Positions 24,615-34,877 of a stretch of DNA of 64,000 nucleotides are shown one piece after another (positions within the stretch are counted from its first letter, which is position 1; every line of letters starts with the position of its first letter). The DNA is from Flavobacteriaceae bacterium (lineage in GTDB: Bacteria; Bacteroidota; Bacteroidia; Flavobacteriales; Flavobacteriaceae): positions 1 through 64,000 of the forward strand of contig JAHEHF010000009.1 of NCBI GenBank assembly GCA_024644745.1, given 5' to 3'. The translations under genes were made by a program, and so were the position numbers. The notes beneath the pieces are model-generated. The model did not search any database and had not been told where the DNA came from. It saw only the letters and a list, made by a program, of their open reading frames with translations.

Positions 24615-26285
24615 TCAATTTCCTTGTTTACGCCTTCTCGAATAAGACATCTGTCCAAGTTTATCAGTGGCACATCTGAATCCGATGTAATTGGTTGCCA
24701 TATATTCAGGCAAATACCTTCTCTGAGCTGGATCCATCCAATAAGCTCTGTCATTCCAGGATCCTCCTTTAAAAACTCTTGTTTGATCACTGATGAGCGT
24801 GTTTCTTGTTTTGGTATCATATTGCTGTATGATCAGGCCGCTTTCACCAATTTGTCTTGGTATTTTCGGAGAATTATACATCCTTGGCTTGTTCTCAACT
24901 TCATCCTCATCTCTGAAATATTGTTTGGTTGAGGCAATATCACCATCCCTGCTGTCAATATTGTAGGCCTTCTCATAATTTCTTCTCATAAAGGCATCCC
25001 TTTTGGTCACCGGAACGTATTTGATACTTCCTGGAAGATCCTTAGGAACGATCTTTCCATTGTCAAGGGTATCGAATTCCACATTATTGTAATCGACCAC
25101 AACCACGTTTCCTTCCTTGTCAATTTTCTTTTTCGAAAACACATTTCCTCTGAAATAACTGAAGTCATTGGCATCATTATCAATGATGGGTCTGTAGACG
25201 TCTGCCACCCATTCAGCAACATTACCACTCATATCGTATAATCCAAAGGCGTTGGGCTTGTAAGATTTAATTCTCATGGTGATATCGGCACCGTCATTGC
25301 TCCATCCGGCCAATCCACTGTAATCTCCCTTTCCTTGCTTGAAATTAGCCATCTGGTCTCCCTTGTACCTTCTTGAGGTTTCACGAGTTGTTTCTCCGTT
25401 CCAGGAATATTTTTTTCTACCCCTGATGCTATTGTATTCTCTGTTCTCGATATATGCTTTTGCAGCGTATTCCCACTCGGCTTCTGTTGGTAATCTGAAT
25501 CGTTGCGCCAGTATACCATCAGAAGTCTTGACGTGTCTTCCGGTAAATGTACCTTCTGGCTTTTTTTCTTTTTTGGCAAAATCTCTGATCCCTTTGTAAT
25601 ATATGGTAGAATCACCACCAAATAAAAGATTCGGATTGGTCAGGTAAGTCTCTGAATCAAAACGGTTGGCTCCTTCAACATTCAATGAATCCATGTCAAA
25701 CAAGGTATGAAGGACACCTTTGTCAATAAGGATCTTCTCATTCACCCTGTCTGTTCTCCACTTACAGTATTCAGCGGCCTGTCTCCAGGAAACACCAACA
25801 ACCGGATATTCAGCATATGCCGGGTGCCTCAGATAATTTTCTGTTAATAATTCATTGAAACCCAATGTATTTCTCCAAACCAGGGTATCAGGTAAAGCAG
25901 CCTGATATATTTTTCTGTAAGTATCATCTGAAGGTGGAAATACTTTTTCCAGATACTGAAGGTATAATAAATACTCTATGTTGGTCACCTCTGCTTCATC
26001 CATATAAAATGAACGCACCTGCTGTTTCACCGGAGTAGTATTCCAATCAAACATCACATCATCCTGAACGCTTCCCATGGTAAACGTTCCTCCTTCGATC
26101 AATACCATTCCCGGTGGCGGTCCCTGCTCCCTGTAATTGGCATTAGCCTGAAAGCCACCATACTTTGGATTGTTATACTCCCAACCCGTTAAAGTGGAAA
26201 CACTCTTATTACTTTTACTGCAACTCGCCATAAGCACAGTAGTTAATAATAAAAGTAGTACTTTGTTACTGCTAAACTTTTTCAT
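24615..26285 (-). CDS. gldJ: Gliding motility lipoprotein GldJ
   Basis: A 556-aa lipoprotein required for gliding and for stability of the type IX system in Flavobacterium. Signal peptide with lipobox VLMASC, then a formylglycine-generating-enzyme-like (SUMF1) fold: PGMVLIEGGTFTMGS, RLPTEAEWEYAAKAY, YDMSGNVAEWVADV and VFKGGSWNDRAYW-type end. Length fits GldJ rather than the shorter GldK. It is divergent from porU, a known arrangement in Flavobacteriia. Confidence 0.93.
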   Translation of the reverse strand: MKKFSSNKVLLLLLTTVLMASCSKSNKSVSTLTGWEYNNPKYGGFQANANYREQGPPPGMVLIEGGTFTMGSVQDDVMFDWNTTPVKQQVRSFYMDEAEVTNIEYLLYLQYLEKVFPPSDDTYRKIYQAALPDTLVWRNTLGFNELLTENYLRHPAYAEYPVVGVSWRQAAEYCKWRTDRVNEKILIDKGVLHTLFDMDSLNVEGANRFDSETYLTNPNLLFGGDSTIYYKGIRDFAKKEKKPEGTFTGRHVKTSDGILAQRFRLPTEAEWEYAAKAYIENREYNSIRGRKKYSWNGETTRETSRRYKGDQMANFKQGKGDYSGLAGWSNDGADITMRIKSYKPNAFGLYDMSGNVAEWVADVYRPIIDNDANDFSYFRGNVFSKKKIDKEGNVVVVDYNNVEFDTLDNGKIVPKDLPGSIKYVPVTKRDAFMRRNYEKAYNIDSRDGDIASTKQYFRDEDEVENKPRMYNSPKIPRQIGESGLIIQQYDTKTRNTLISDQTRVFKGGSWNDRAYWMDPAQRRYLPEYMATNYIGFRCATDKLGQMSYSRRRKQGN

Positions 26286-26405
26286 AATTATTAATTAACT
26301 ATTTTTAGATAAATACAAAAACGATTGAAATCGGTTAAATTTCGGTTTCAATGCTTGTATAACGATTGTTTTATTTCTTTATTATGTTTAATCCTGTAAA
26401 ATATT

Positions 26406-26413
26406 TAAATTTG
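26406..26413 (+). promoter_or_regulatory. -7 box before porU
   Basis: TAAATTTG fits TAnnTTTG and lies 17 bases before the porU ATG, inside the 145-bp gldJ-porU divergent spacer. Confidence 0.5.
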
Positions 26414-26430
26414 AAAGATTTCAATCATCT

Positions 26431-29400
26431 ATGTTTTCAAAAAAGTATTTCCTTTTTTTAACTATTCTAACACAGAGTTTACTGATTTTTTCTCAAAATA
26501 CTGATTCTAAATCATTTACACTGCAGTGGAACGATCAAAGCCTGATTCAGCTGAGCAAAGATAAAACTGCCTATCTGCCTTTGGTTAAAGATAATTTTTT
26601 TGATGCAAATAAAATCCCTACATCTACTCATATATTTAACGTGCAAAGCAACGTAATAGTACAGGATTACCAAATAAAAAATGTTAAATTTTCAGTCTTA
26701 GCCAAGTCACAACTCGGGGCTATTGCCTTAAAAGATGTTCCAATAGCCATTGAAAGTGAATTCAAAGTGACAAAAATTAAGGAAAGATCTGTCGCAGTAC
26801 TCCAATTGAAACCCCTGATCAACGACAAGGGCCAGATCAAAAAAATTCTATCCTTTACCCTGGATTATGTCCTGGGGCCCGAAATTGTCACGGATGCCCT
26901 GAAGCTTCAAAAGGCTCCTGTTTATGCTGACAATTCGGTGCTTTCAACGGGGTCCTGGTATAAATTCAAAGTAGACACTACCGGCATTTTCAAAATTGAC
27001 CGGAAACTTCTTCAGGAAATAGGTGTGAGCACTTCGGGTCTTGACCCAAAAAACATAAAAATTTATGGAAACGGAGGCAAACTTTTACCGCAGCTGAACA
27101 GTGATTTCAGGTATGATGACCTGCAGGAAAATTCCATTTATGTCTCGGGTGAAGAAGACGGAACCTTTGATGAAAATGATTATATCCTTTTTTACGCACG
27201 CGGGCCGCACCATTGGGAGGTCAATACATTACAGCCTGAACTTTCACGCCACCGGACAAATATTTACAGTGACTTTGCCTATTATTTCATAACCACCGAC
27301 AAGGGTCCCGGCAAAAGAGTGCAGGCCTATGTCGAACCGATTCAGCTGGCGGACAGTCAGATCAGTACCTTCCACGATTTTTTGCTCCATGAAATGGAAA
27401 ATGTGAATCTTTTTGCGAACGGACAACAATGGCTTGGCGAAGATTTTAGTTTTGAAGAACGCCAGAGTTTCAGTTTTGATTTTACGGACCTCGACGCTTC
27501 ACAGCCACTTACATTCAGGGCCCGAGCTGTTGCCATTTCATCCAATGATACCCAAATGGAATTCAAGATCAATGGTCAGAATCTGATGCGTTTGAATTTT
27601 AACGGACTCTCACTGGGTTCCCTTAGTCTCGCTTCACCCCAGGAAAATACAGGTACCATAGATCTGAATCAAGAGCAAATTGCGGTGGATATTGAGTATG
27701 TCAACGGAGGGAATCCATCTTCAAGGGCTTATCTGGATTATATAGAGATCATAGGAAGCAAAAAGTTAATAGCCCGGGGTCAACAGTTCTCATTTAGGAA
27801 TCTGAATACAAATGACCCGTCACGGGTCTACGAGTACCGGATCCAGAACAGTATGAATATAAATCAGCTTTGGGATGTAACGGATCCGGTCAATCCATCT
27901 GTGATCAGCAATAACAGTGACGGAACTGAATTCACTTTCAGGAGCAACGGTGGTGCCATCAGGGAATTCATTGTTCACGGTGAGGAAGACTTTGGCACAC
28001 CTGAAACCATTGATGACAATATTGTAGAAAATCAAAATCTTCACAAGCTGAAAGATCTGGATTATGTAATCATTACGCGAAATGAGCTCAAATCTGAGGC
28101 TGATCGTCTGGCAAATTTTCACCGTTCAAACTCGGGTATGAATGCCCAGGTGATTGACCTGAATCAAATTTATAATGAATTCGGTTCAGGATCTCCTGAT
28201 CTGACAGCCATTAGAGATTTTGTCAGATTTTTATACCTCAGTGCCTCCACCCCTCAAAAAAGGGTCAAATATGTCTGTCTTTTTGGTGACTCATCATTCG
28301 ATTTTAAGGATCGTATCACCGACAACAACAATATTGTGCCTGCTTTCCAGTCCTTTGAAAGTTTTAATCTTGTGACCTCTTATGTAACGGATGATTATTT
28401 TGGAATGATGGACGAAAGTGAAGGCTTGCTTGGCAGTGCCGATATGCAGGATGTCGCCACCGGAAGATTTCCCGTCACCACACTCACAGAGGCAAGAGAA
28501 ACCATTGACAAGACCCTGAACTATTATGCAAGCAATTCTTTTGGTGACTGGCGAAACACGGTAACCTTCGTTGCCGATGACCCGGATGAACCGAATGAAT
28601 TTGTCTTGCAACAGACTGTGGACCTTATCGCACAGGAAGTAGAGAAAAAAAAGCCGGAATTTAACCTTAAAAAAATCTATTCCGATGCGTACCAGCAGGA
28701 AACTTCAGCTGGTGGTGAACTATACCCAACGGTCAATGAAGCCATCAACAACGCGGTTGAAACGGGTACTTTGGTAGTAGATTATTTCGGACACGGCGGG
28801 GTGAACGGATGGGCAGGAGAAAGAATCCTGGAGGTTCCTCAAATACAGAATTGGAAGAATTTCAATTCACTTCCCCTGTTTATAACGGTTACCTGTGAAT
28901 TTGCACGATTCGATAACCCCATAAGGCCCACGGCGGGTGAATATACTTTTTTGAATGCCCGGGGCGGGGCAGTCAACATGATCTCAACCTCTCGTGAAAT
29001 TTTTATAAGCGTGGGTCAGGTTTTCAACAATACACTGATTCAAAATCTTTTTGGATTTGAAGGCCAGGATTATACCATTTCCGAGGCCCTGATGTACAGT
29101 AAACACAGTTTTGGCACGACTCAAAGGTTCTTTATTTACAATTTCGGGGATCCCGCCATGAAACTGGCCCAGGCAAGACCCAATATTAAAATCACGAAAA
29201 TAAACGAAAATGACCTGAGCACATCCAGAGATACCCTCAAGGCATTGTCGAAAATTAAACTCGAAGGGATCATCACCGATCAAAACGACCAGCAAATCAC
29301 TGATTATAATGGGACCCTTACTGCGACTATTTACGACAAGGCTTTGGATAAATCGACCCTGGACAATGATAATTTTGGGAGAAAAATGGCCTTCACAGCT

Positions 29401-30261
29401 ATAGAAAGCAAGATTTTCAGGGGTAGAGCCTCAGTGAACAATGGTACTTTTTCCTTTGACTTTATTGTTCCAAAAGATATACGTATCGCCTATGGAAAGG
29501 CAAAGATCAGTTTGTATGCCGAAAATCTTGCAACAGACAAAACCGGTTCTGATCTTTCCATAGTCATTGGAGGGATTGACAACAATGCTCCTGAAGATTC
29601 AGAAGGGCCTGAAATCAGGCTTTTTATGAATGATGAATCCTTTGTTGACGGAGGAAATACGAGCGCATCTCCGGTTTTATATGCGGTTCTCGAGGATATT
29701 TCAGGCATCAACACATCCATTACTGCTGTTGACCATGATATCATAGCGATTTTAGACGACAACAATGCCAATCCGTATGTATTGAATGATTACTATGAAA
29801 CAGAATTAAATGACTACCAGAAGGGTAAAGTTAAGTTTCCATTTCGTGATCTTGAACCCGGTTTGCACACAATTAAATTTAAATGTTGGGACACGTACAA
29901 TAATCCATCTGAATCAACGTTAAGTTTTATTGTAGTCAATGACAATGACTTAATATTAAGTAATGTATTGAATTATCCGAATCCGTTTATAAATTATACC
30001 GAATTTTGGTTTAATCACAACAAACCAAATGAATCATTAGATGTTCAGGTACAAATTTTTACGGTTTCAGGTAAGCTGATAAAAACCCTTAACCAATCTG
30101 TTCAATCAGAAGGACTTTTGTCCAGGGACATTTCCTGGAACGGTCTTGATGATTTTGGCAACAAAATTGGTAAGGGCGTTTATGTATACAAACTTCATGT
30201 AAGGTCTCAAATCTCGAATGCCAAGGCTGAAAAATTTGAAAAACTTGTCATATTACAATAA
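26431..30261 (+). CDS. porU: Type IX secretion sortase PorU
   Basis: A 1276-aa outer-membrane cysteine protease of the gingipain (C25) family that removes the C-terminal signal of T9SS cargo and attaches the cargo to the surface. Signal peptide at 1-21. The catalytic pair is seen as VVDYFGHGGVNGWAGER (His) and FITVTCEFARFDNP (Cys). The C-terminal ~90 residues form a FlgD-like Ig domain (NYPNPFINYTEFWF, ISWNGLDDFGNKIGKGVYVY). It is 35 bp upstream of porV. Confidence 0.95.
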   Translation: MFSKKYFLFLTILTQSLLIFSQNTDSKSFTLQWNDQSLIQLSKDKTAYLPLVKDNFFDANKIPTSTHIFNVQSNVIVQDYQIKNVKFSVLAKSQLGAIALKDVPIAIESEFKVTKIKERSVAVLQLKPLINDKGQIKKILSFTLDYVLGPEIVTDALKLQKAPVYADNSVLSTGSWYKFKVDTTGIFKIDRKLLQEIGVSTSGLDPKNIKIYGNGGKLLPQLNSDFRYDDLQENSIYVSGEEDGTFDENDYILFYARGPHHWEVNTLQPELSRHRTNIYSDFAYYFITTDKGPGKRVQAYVEPIQLADSQISTFHDFLLHEMENVNLFANGQQWLGEDFSFEERQSFSFDFTDLDASQPLTFRARAVAISSNDTQMEFKINGQNLMRLNFNGLSLGSLSLASPQENTGTIDLNQEQIAVDIEYVNGGNPSSRAYLDYIEIIGSKKLIARGQQFSFRNLNTNDPSRVYEYRIQNSMNINQLWDVTDPVNPSVISNNSDGTEFTFRSNGGAIREFIVHGEEDFGTPETIDDNIVENQNLHKLKDLDYVIITRNELKSEADRLANFHRSNSGMNAQVIDLNQIYNEFGSGSPDLTAIRDFVRFLYLSASTPQKRVKYVCLFGDSSFDFKDRITDNNNIVPAFQSFESFNLVTSYVTDDYFGMMDESEGLLGSADMQDVATGRFPVTTLTEARETIDKTLNYYASNSFGDWRNTVTFVADDPDEPNEFVLQQTVDLIAQEVEKKKPEFNLKKIYSDAYQQETSAGGELYPTVNEAINNAVETGTLVVDYFGHGGVNGWAGERILEVPQIQNWKNFNSLPLFITVTCEFARFDNPIRPTAGEYTFLNARGGAVNMISTSREIFISVGQVFNNTLIQNLFGFEGQDYTISEALMYSKHSFGTTQRFFIYNFGDPAMKLAQARPNIKITKINENDLSTSRDTLKALSKIKLEGIITDQNDQQITDYNGTLTATIYDKALDKSTLDNDNFGRKMAFTAIESKIFRGRASVNNGTFSFDFIVPKDIRIAYGKAKISLYAENLATDKTGSDLSIVIGGIDNNAPEDSEGPEIRLFMNDESFVDGGNTSASPVLYAVLEDISGINTSITAVDHDIIAILDDNNANPYVLNDYYETELNDYQKGKVKFPFRDLEPGLHTIKFKCWDTYNNPSESTLSFIVVNDNDLILSNVLNYPNPFINYTEFWFNHNKPNESLDVQVQIFTVSGKLIKTLNQSVQSEGLLSRDISWNGLDDFGNKIGKGVYVYKLHVRSQISNAKAEKFEKLVILQ

Positions 30262-30296
30262 CAATTTTGACAAAATCCCTAAATCCTAATTATTAG

Positions 30297-31439
30297 ATGA
30301 AAAAATTAAGTCTAATTGCCATCGCTACAATTCTTGGACTTTTTAGTTCCTATGCCCAAAATGAAGTCAATCCGATTACAACTGCTGCGCCATTTTTGCT
30401 AATAGCCCCAGATGCAAGGGCCGGAGGACTCGCCGATATGGGAGTCGCTACTTCCCCGGACGTCAGTTCACTGCACTACAATGCCGCCAAATATGCTTTC
30501 TCAGAATCTCAATGGCAGATCGGACTCAATTATACGCCCTGGCTGAGAAATCTGACAAATGACGTGAGTCTCACCAGTTTGTTCGTAGCCAATAAAATCA
30601 ACGAGAGGAGCGCCTGGGCCACAAGTCTGACGTACTTTTCGTTGGGATCCATTGAACTAACTGACGGTTCGGGAATCAGCCTGGGTTCTGAAAACCCAAA
30701 TGAATTCGCTTTAGACGGCTCCTATTCCCTTAAATTAAGTGAAGTCATATCCATGGCCGTGGGCCTGAGGTATATCCATTCAAATCTGGCCGTAAGAGTT
30801 GATAATTCTGAGATTCAAACTGTGAACACCTTTGCCGTAGACGTTTCGATGTTCTACCAAAGTGAAGAAAACAATTATGGCGACTTCAACGGTAGGTGGC
30901 GCGCCGGCGTCAACCTGTCTAACATGGGCCCGAAAGTTGAATTGGTTCTCGGTGGCGATGAGAGTTTTATTCCTACAAACCTGAAACTGGGAGGAGGTTT
31001 TGATTTCATCCTTGATAATTCCAATACCATTACAACCAATCTTGAATTGAACAAATTATTGGTACCCACCCCTCCTATTCGGGACGCTTCAGGAGAGGTT
31101 ATTTCGGGTAAAGACGACAATGTAGGATTCCTTAAAGGAATGTTTCAGTCATTCTACGACGCACCGAGAGGCTTTGAAGAGGAAATGGAAGAATTTATCT
31201 GGCAGGCCAGTGCTGAATACCTTTACAATGAGGTTTTTTCGGTACGAGCGGGATATTTTCATGAAAGTGCCAACAAAGGTAACCGCCAGTTTTTCACTTT
31301 GGGAACTGGATTCAAGTTCAGGAGCACGACACTCGATGTCTCTTATTTGATCAATGCATCGGACGTGAACAATCCTTTAGAAAGCACTTTGAGATTTTCT
31401 CTGACAATCAATCTGGGTGACTCCTATGCTTATTTCTAA
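30297..31439 (+). CDS. porV: Type IX secretion outer-membrane protein PorV
   Basis: A 380-aa FadL-like beta-barrel that shuttles cargo from the SprA translocon to PorU. Signal peptide at 1-20, then the characteristic TAAPFLLIAPDARAGGLADM and PDVSSLHYNAAKYAF. The C-terminus ends in aromatic barrel strands (INLGDSYAYF). It is almost certainly cotranscribed with porU. Confidence 0.95.
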   Translation: MKKLSLIAIATILGLFSSYAQNEVNPITTAAPFLLIAPDARAGGLADMGVATSPDVSSLHYNAAKYAFSESQWQIGLNYTPWLRNLTNDVSLTSLFVANKINERSAWATSLTYFSLGSIELTDGSGISLGSENPNEFALDGSYSLKLSEVISMAVGLRYIHSNLAVRVDNSEIQTVNTFAVDVSMFYQSEENNYGDFNGRWRAGVNLSNMGPKVELVLGGDESFIPTNLKLGGGFDFILDNSNTITTNLELNKLLVPTPPIRDASGEVISGKDDNVGFLKGMFQSFYDAPRGFEEEMEEFIWQASAEYLYNEVFSVRAGYFHESANKGNRQFFTLGTGFKFRSTTLDVSYLINASDVNNPLESTLRFSLTINLGDSYAYF

Positions 31440-31564
31440 AATGCGGAGCCGTAACGAATCTAAGTAATATGCCCGCGATTTTGTTCCATTTGATGGATAT
31501 AAGTTTTGAATCAGCGAATATTCTCTATATTTAATAAAAAATTCTTTAGGTTTATTGTTCTGTT

Positions 31565-32050
31565 ATGCACGACCAAAACATTTCATCAAAATTCACTGTT
31601 TACGAAAGTTCAGATGAGCTCAGTTCTTCCGAAAAAGAATTGCTGCTGAAAGCCGTTGAAGCCAGAAACAAGGCATACGCTCCTTATTCAGAATTTAATG
31701 TGGGTGCCGCCGTGCTGTTGGATGACGGGTCTGTATTTACGGGAAACAATCAGGAAAATGCGGCTTACCCTTCGGGTATTTGTGCAGAAAGAGTCGCCGT
31801 TTGGAGTGCCATGTCACATGACCCAAGGAGGAAAATAAAAAAAATATTTGTCACAGCGGCCTCTGATATTAAGGAAGTGGACAGACCCGCTGCTCCCTGT
31901 GGATCGTGCAGGCAGGCCATTGCGGAATACGAGATAAAACAGGAAAGCAAAATTGAGATCTTCTTTACCGGAGAAAAGGGAGCAATCGTTAAGGCCCCAT
32001 CGATCAGGGACCTGCTGCCCTGGCTGTTCGACAATAGCATGTTGAAATGA
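31565..32050 (+). CDS. cdd: Cytidine deaminase
   Basis: A 161-aa zinc enzyme of pyrimidine salvage. Zinc and catalytic motifs are CAERVAVWSAMS and APCGSCRQAIAEYE; PYSEFNVGAAVLLDDG is the usual substrate-binding start. porU-porV-cdd is a recurrent order in Flavobacteriia. Its stop overlaps the start of the next gene (ATGA). Confidence 0.95.
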   Translation: MHDQNISSKFTVYESSDELSSSEKELLLKAVEARNKAYAPYSEFNVGAAVLLDDGSVFTGNNQENAAYPSGICAERVAVWSAMSHDPRRKIKKIFVTAASDIKEVDRPAAPCGSCRQAIAEYEIKQESKIEIFFTGEKGAIVKAPSIRDLLPWLFDNSMLK

Positions 32051-32424
32051 AGCCCGACATCACATCGAGGAAAGATCTGCATCTGATCGTAAAAACCTTT
32101 TACAAAGACCTCCTCCTTCATCAGGAATTAGCTCCCTTTTTCAAGGACTTTAAAGATCCTCATAAATTAAAGGCGCATCTCGAAATATTGGTCGATTTTT
32201 GGGACAATACCCTGTTTTATTCAGGAGCCTACACTAAAAACGCGATCCGTCCTCATATAGAGATCCATGAGAATAATAGGATTTCGGCCATTCATTTTGA
32301 AACCTGGCTGGACTTATTCAGCAAGGCTGTGGATGAGCATTTCGAAGGGCTTCAAGCATCAACGATCAAAAACAGGGCCCTGTCTATCGCCACCGTGATG
32401 CGCATCAAACTAAAAGCCGACTGA
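32047..32424 (+). CDS. Group III truncated haemoglobin
   Basis: A 125-aa globin of the 2-on-2 group III: DLHLIVKTFYKDLLLHQELAPFF, then LEILVDFWDNTLFYSGAY and HFETWLDLFSKAVDEHFEG. The proximal His is probably in RPHIEIH. Group III globins are linked to oxygen or NO chemistry, but no substrate can be read from sequence. It is coupled to cdd by an ATGA overlap. Confidence 0.88.
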   Translation: MKPDITSRKDLHLIVKTFYKDLLLHQELAPFFKDFKDPHKLKAHLEILVDFWDNTLFYSGAYTKNAIRPHIEIHENNRISAIHFETWLDLFSKAVDEHFEGLQASTIKNRALSIATVMRIKLKAD

Positions 32425-32486
32425 TTTAAACCGTGTTGATGTGGATTTTTTGAGCTTGCTTATTTTAGCATTAAACAAATATCCAC

Positions 32487-32494
32487 TATCTTTG
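32487..32494 (+). promoter_or_regulatory. -7 box before the FabH-like gene
   Basis: TATCTTTG, followed by CGG, fits TAnnTTTG, 34 bases before the ATG. The nearest TTG is too far upstream for a standard -33. Confidence 0.45.
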
Positions 32495-32528
32495 CGGCTG
32501 GTCAAATTCAAAGCATAAAACTCCAAAA

Positions 32529-33590
32529 ATGAATTCAATCATAACAGGAACAGGGAGTTACATACCTGACAGTATTAAAAAAAATTCAGATTTTTTAAAA
32601 AACACTTTCTACAGTGAAAAAAAAGATCTTTTAGCTGATTCAAATACCAGCATCATTGAAAAATTTAAAAGCATCACTGGAATTGAAGAGAGAAGGTATC
32701 TTACATCTGATTTACTCAATAGCGAAATAGCAACGATAGCGGCTCAAATTGCCATTAACAAAGCTCAAATAGATCCGGAAACAATTGACCAGATCATTTT
32801 TGCCCATAATTTTGGAGATGTAGGAGTCAAAAATAAACAATCTGACATGCTCCCAAGCCTGGCATCCAAAGTAAAACATATGCTGCGCATTGAGAATCCT
32901 GATTGTGTGGCCTATGATGTCATTTTTGGTTGCCCTGGATGGATACAGGGCCTGATCCAGGCGAATCAGTTTATCCAAACCGGTGCTGCCAAAAAATGCC
33001 TTGTCATTGGCTCAGAGACTTTGTCTCGCGTGGTTGATCCTCATGACAGGGATTCGATGATCTACGCTGATGGTGCAGGTGCCTGTATTATCGAGAAGGG
33101 AGAAGATCCATCCAAAGGCATTTTAAGTTATGCCAATCAAACCTTTACCTATGATGAGGCCAATTATATCTATTTCGGCACATCAAACAATTCGGAAATA
33201 TCCAATGATTCTCGTTATTTAAAAATGCACGGAAGAAAAATCTATGAATTTGCCTTGAATAAGGTTCCTGCCGCCATGAAAGGAGCACTTGATGCGGCCG
33301 GTCTTCCTATCGAAAAAATAAAAAAAATCCTGATCCACCAGGCGAATGAAAAAATGGATGAAGCCATCATCAAAAGATTTTACAGGTTGTACAAAACCAA
33401 TATGCCTGAAGACATTATGCCCATGAGCATCAATAAATTGGGCAACAGTTCTGTGGCAACTGTGCCTACCCTGCTCGATTTGATCCTCAACCATAAACTG
33501 GATGATCATGAGATCAAAGAAGGTGATGCCATCATTCTGGCCTCAGTAGGAGCCGGAATGAATATCAATGCCATTGTATATCAGTATTAA
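32529..33590 (+). CDS. 3-oxoacyl-ACP synthase III (FabH-like) protein
   Basis: A 353-aa thiolase-fold condensing enzyme. The Cys-His-Asn set is complete: FGCPGWIQGL (Cys), ILIHQANEKMD (His) and NKLGNSSVATVP (Asn). It condenses an acyl-CoA starter with an acyl-ACP or related extender, in fatty-acid start-up or in a specialised lipid or polyketide. The standalone position with no fab gene alongside suggests a second, non-housekeeping FabH-like enzyme; that is inference. Confidence 0.85.
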   Translation: MNSIITGTGSYIPDSIKKNSDFLKNTFYSEKKDLLADSNTSIIEKFKSITGIEERRYLTSDLLNSEIATIAAQIAINKAQIDPETIDQIIFAHNFGDVGVKNKQSDMLPSLASKVKHMLRIENPDCVAYDVIFGCPGWIQGLIQANQFIQTGAAKKCLVIGSETLSRVVDPHDRDSMIYADGAGACIIEKGEDPSKGILSYANQTFTYDEANYIYFGTSNNSEISNDSRYLKMHGRKIYEFALNKVPAAMKGALDAAGLPIEKIKKILIHQANEKMDEAIIKRFYRLYKTNMPEDIMPMSINKLGNSSVATVPTLLDLILNHKLDDHEIKEGDAIILASVGAGMNINAIVYQY

Positions 33591-33660
33591 AATGAAGTCT
33601 TTGGAGCTGTAGAGCTTCCAGTTTCAAAGTTAAATCCTTTATTAAATAAAATTGCATCTT

Positions 33661-34071
33661 ATGGAAATCAGCAAACAAGCAGAAAAATATCTTATGGAAA
33701 TGTCAAAGTGGGCAACTTTCATTGCCATTGTTGGCTTTATAGCCATTGCCCTTCTGGTGGTCATGTCTTTTTCCATTGGTACAATTATGGCTAATTTACC
33801 GGATGGATACCTTGGCGGCATTTCGCCCAATTTTTTCGCCTTTTTTTATCTGATCATGGCAGGAATCTATTTTATCCCCGTATTTTTCCTGTTCCAGTTC
33901 GGTCATAAAACAAAACAGGCCCTGATCAACAAAGACAGCAGCCTATTGACCTTTGGATTAAAAAAACTGAATGCGCACTATAAATTCATAGGAATCCTTC
34001 TGATCATTGGAATTGCACTTTATTTTGCACTGATTATGTTCGGGGCTTTTGGGGCATTGCTCATGTCTTAG
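33661..34071 (+). CDS. DUF5362-family membrane protein
   Basis: A 136-aa protein with three to four hydrophobic helices (ATFIAIVGFIAIALLVVMSF, FFYLIMAGIYFIPVFFLF, FIGILLIIGIALYFALI). I start at the ATG at 33661, not the track TTG. Function unknown. Its 3' end overlaps the convergent PepE gene by 11 bp. Confidence 0.7.
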   Translation: MEISKQAEKYLMEMSKWATFIAIVGFIAIALLVVMSFSIGTIMANLPDGYLGGISPNFFAFFYLIMAGIYFIPVFFLFQFGHKTKQALINKDSSLLTFGLKKLNAHYKFIGILLIIGIALYFALIMFGAFGALLMS

Positions 34072-34783
34072 TATGTAAGAGGACCCGCAAATCACGGCCT
34101 GACTCAAATTCAAATGGTGACTCGCCTTTTTTAAAAATTCGGGCCTGAAGATTTCCCTTGAGTATCATTTCGTCTCCGTTCACAGCGATCCAGCTTCCTT
34201 CTCTGAGACCTATAACAATTTCTTTGTTATAGGCATGAAACTCCTTAATCCTGGTCTCTCTTGTCTCCCCTTTGTGTTTGGATTCCGGGACCGGATCAAG
34301 ATAATGGGGGTTGATATTAAACGGCAGAAGGTTCAAAGAAGACAAGGTGTCGGGTAAAACAATAGGCATGTCATTTGTTGTTTTGACACTCGGCCCCACG
34401 ATATTACTCCCCGCACTTGTTCCCAAATAGGGCGTCCCTTGAAGAATGACATCCTGAAGAGCGGGCATCAAACCTTGCCTGATCAAAGTATCCATTAAAA
34501 CAAAGGTATTTCCTCCTCCTGAAAAAATAGCCTCAGCGGCATGAATGGCTTCCCTCGGGTCTTCAAATTCATGGATTCCCTTGACAAGAAGCGGCAATTC
34601 TTTCAGTCCCTTTTTTACTCTATCAGTATAAGCTTCATATGATATGCCTCCGGGTCTTGCATAAGGTATGAACAAGAGCTTGTGAGCCGACCTGAAATGA
34701 ACTCTCAGCTGGGGAATCAGGTACTCAAGATACTTCCCTCCGTAGATGGTGGAAGTACTGGCCACAATCATTTTTTTCATCAT
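34061..34783 (-). CDS. pepE: PepE-like dipeptidase (S51 family)
   Basis: A 240-aa cytoplasmic serine peptidase of the class I glutamine-amidotransferase fold. The nucleophile elbow GTSAGSNIVGP, the upstream FSGGGNTFVLMD, and the His-containing NINPHYLDPVP match aspartyl dipeptidase PepE. It would cleave Asp-Xaa dipeptides. The two Met codons at the start (34783 and 34780) are equally possible. Confidence 0.85.
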   Translation of the reverse strand: MMKKMIVASTSTIYGGKYLEYLIPQLRVHFRSAHKLLFIPYARPGGISYEAYTDRVKKGLKELPLLVKGIHEFEDPREAIHAAEAIFSGGGNTFVLMDTLIRQGLMPALQDVILQGTPYLGTSAGSNIVGPSVKTTNDMPIVLPDTLSSLNLLPFNINPHYLDPVPESKHKGETRETRIKEFHAYNKEIVIGLREGSWIAVNGDEMILKGNLQARIFKKGESPFEFESGRDLRVLLHTKT

Positions 34784-34877
34784 TTGCTTTTAAGCAAAAA
34801 TAACGAATGTTACTCTTTAACAAAATATTATAACCATAATCATCTTATTTTTACCGTCATAATCGTTTCTTTGAACA

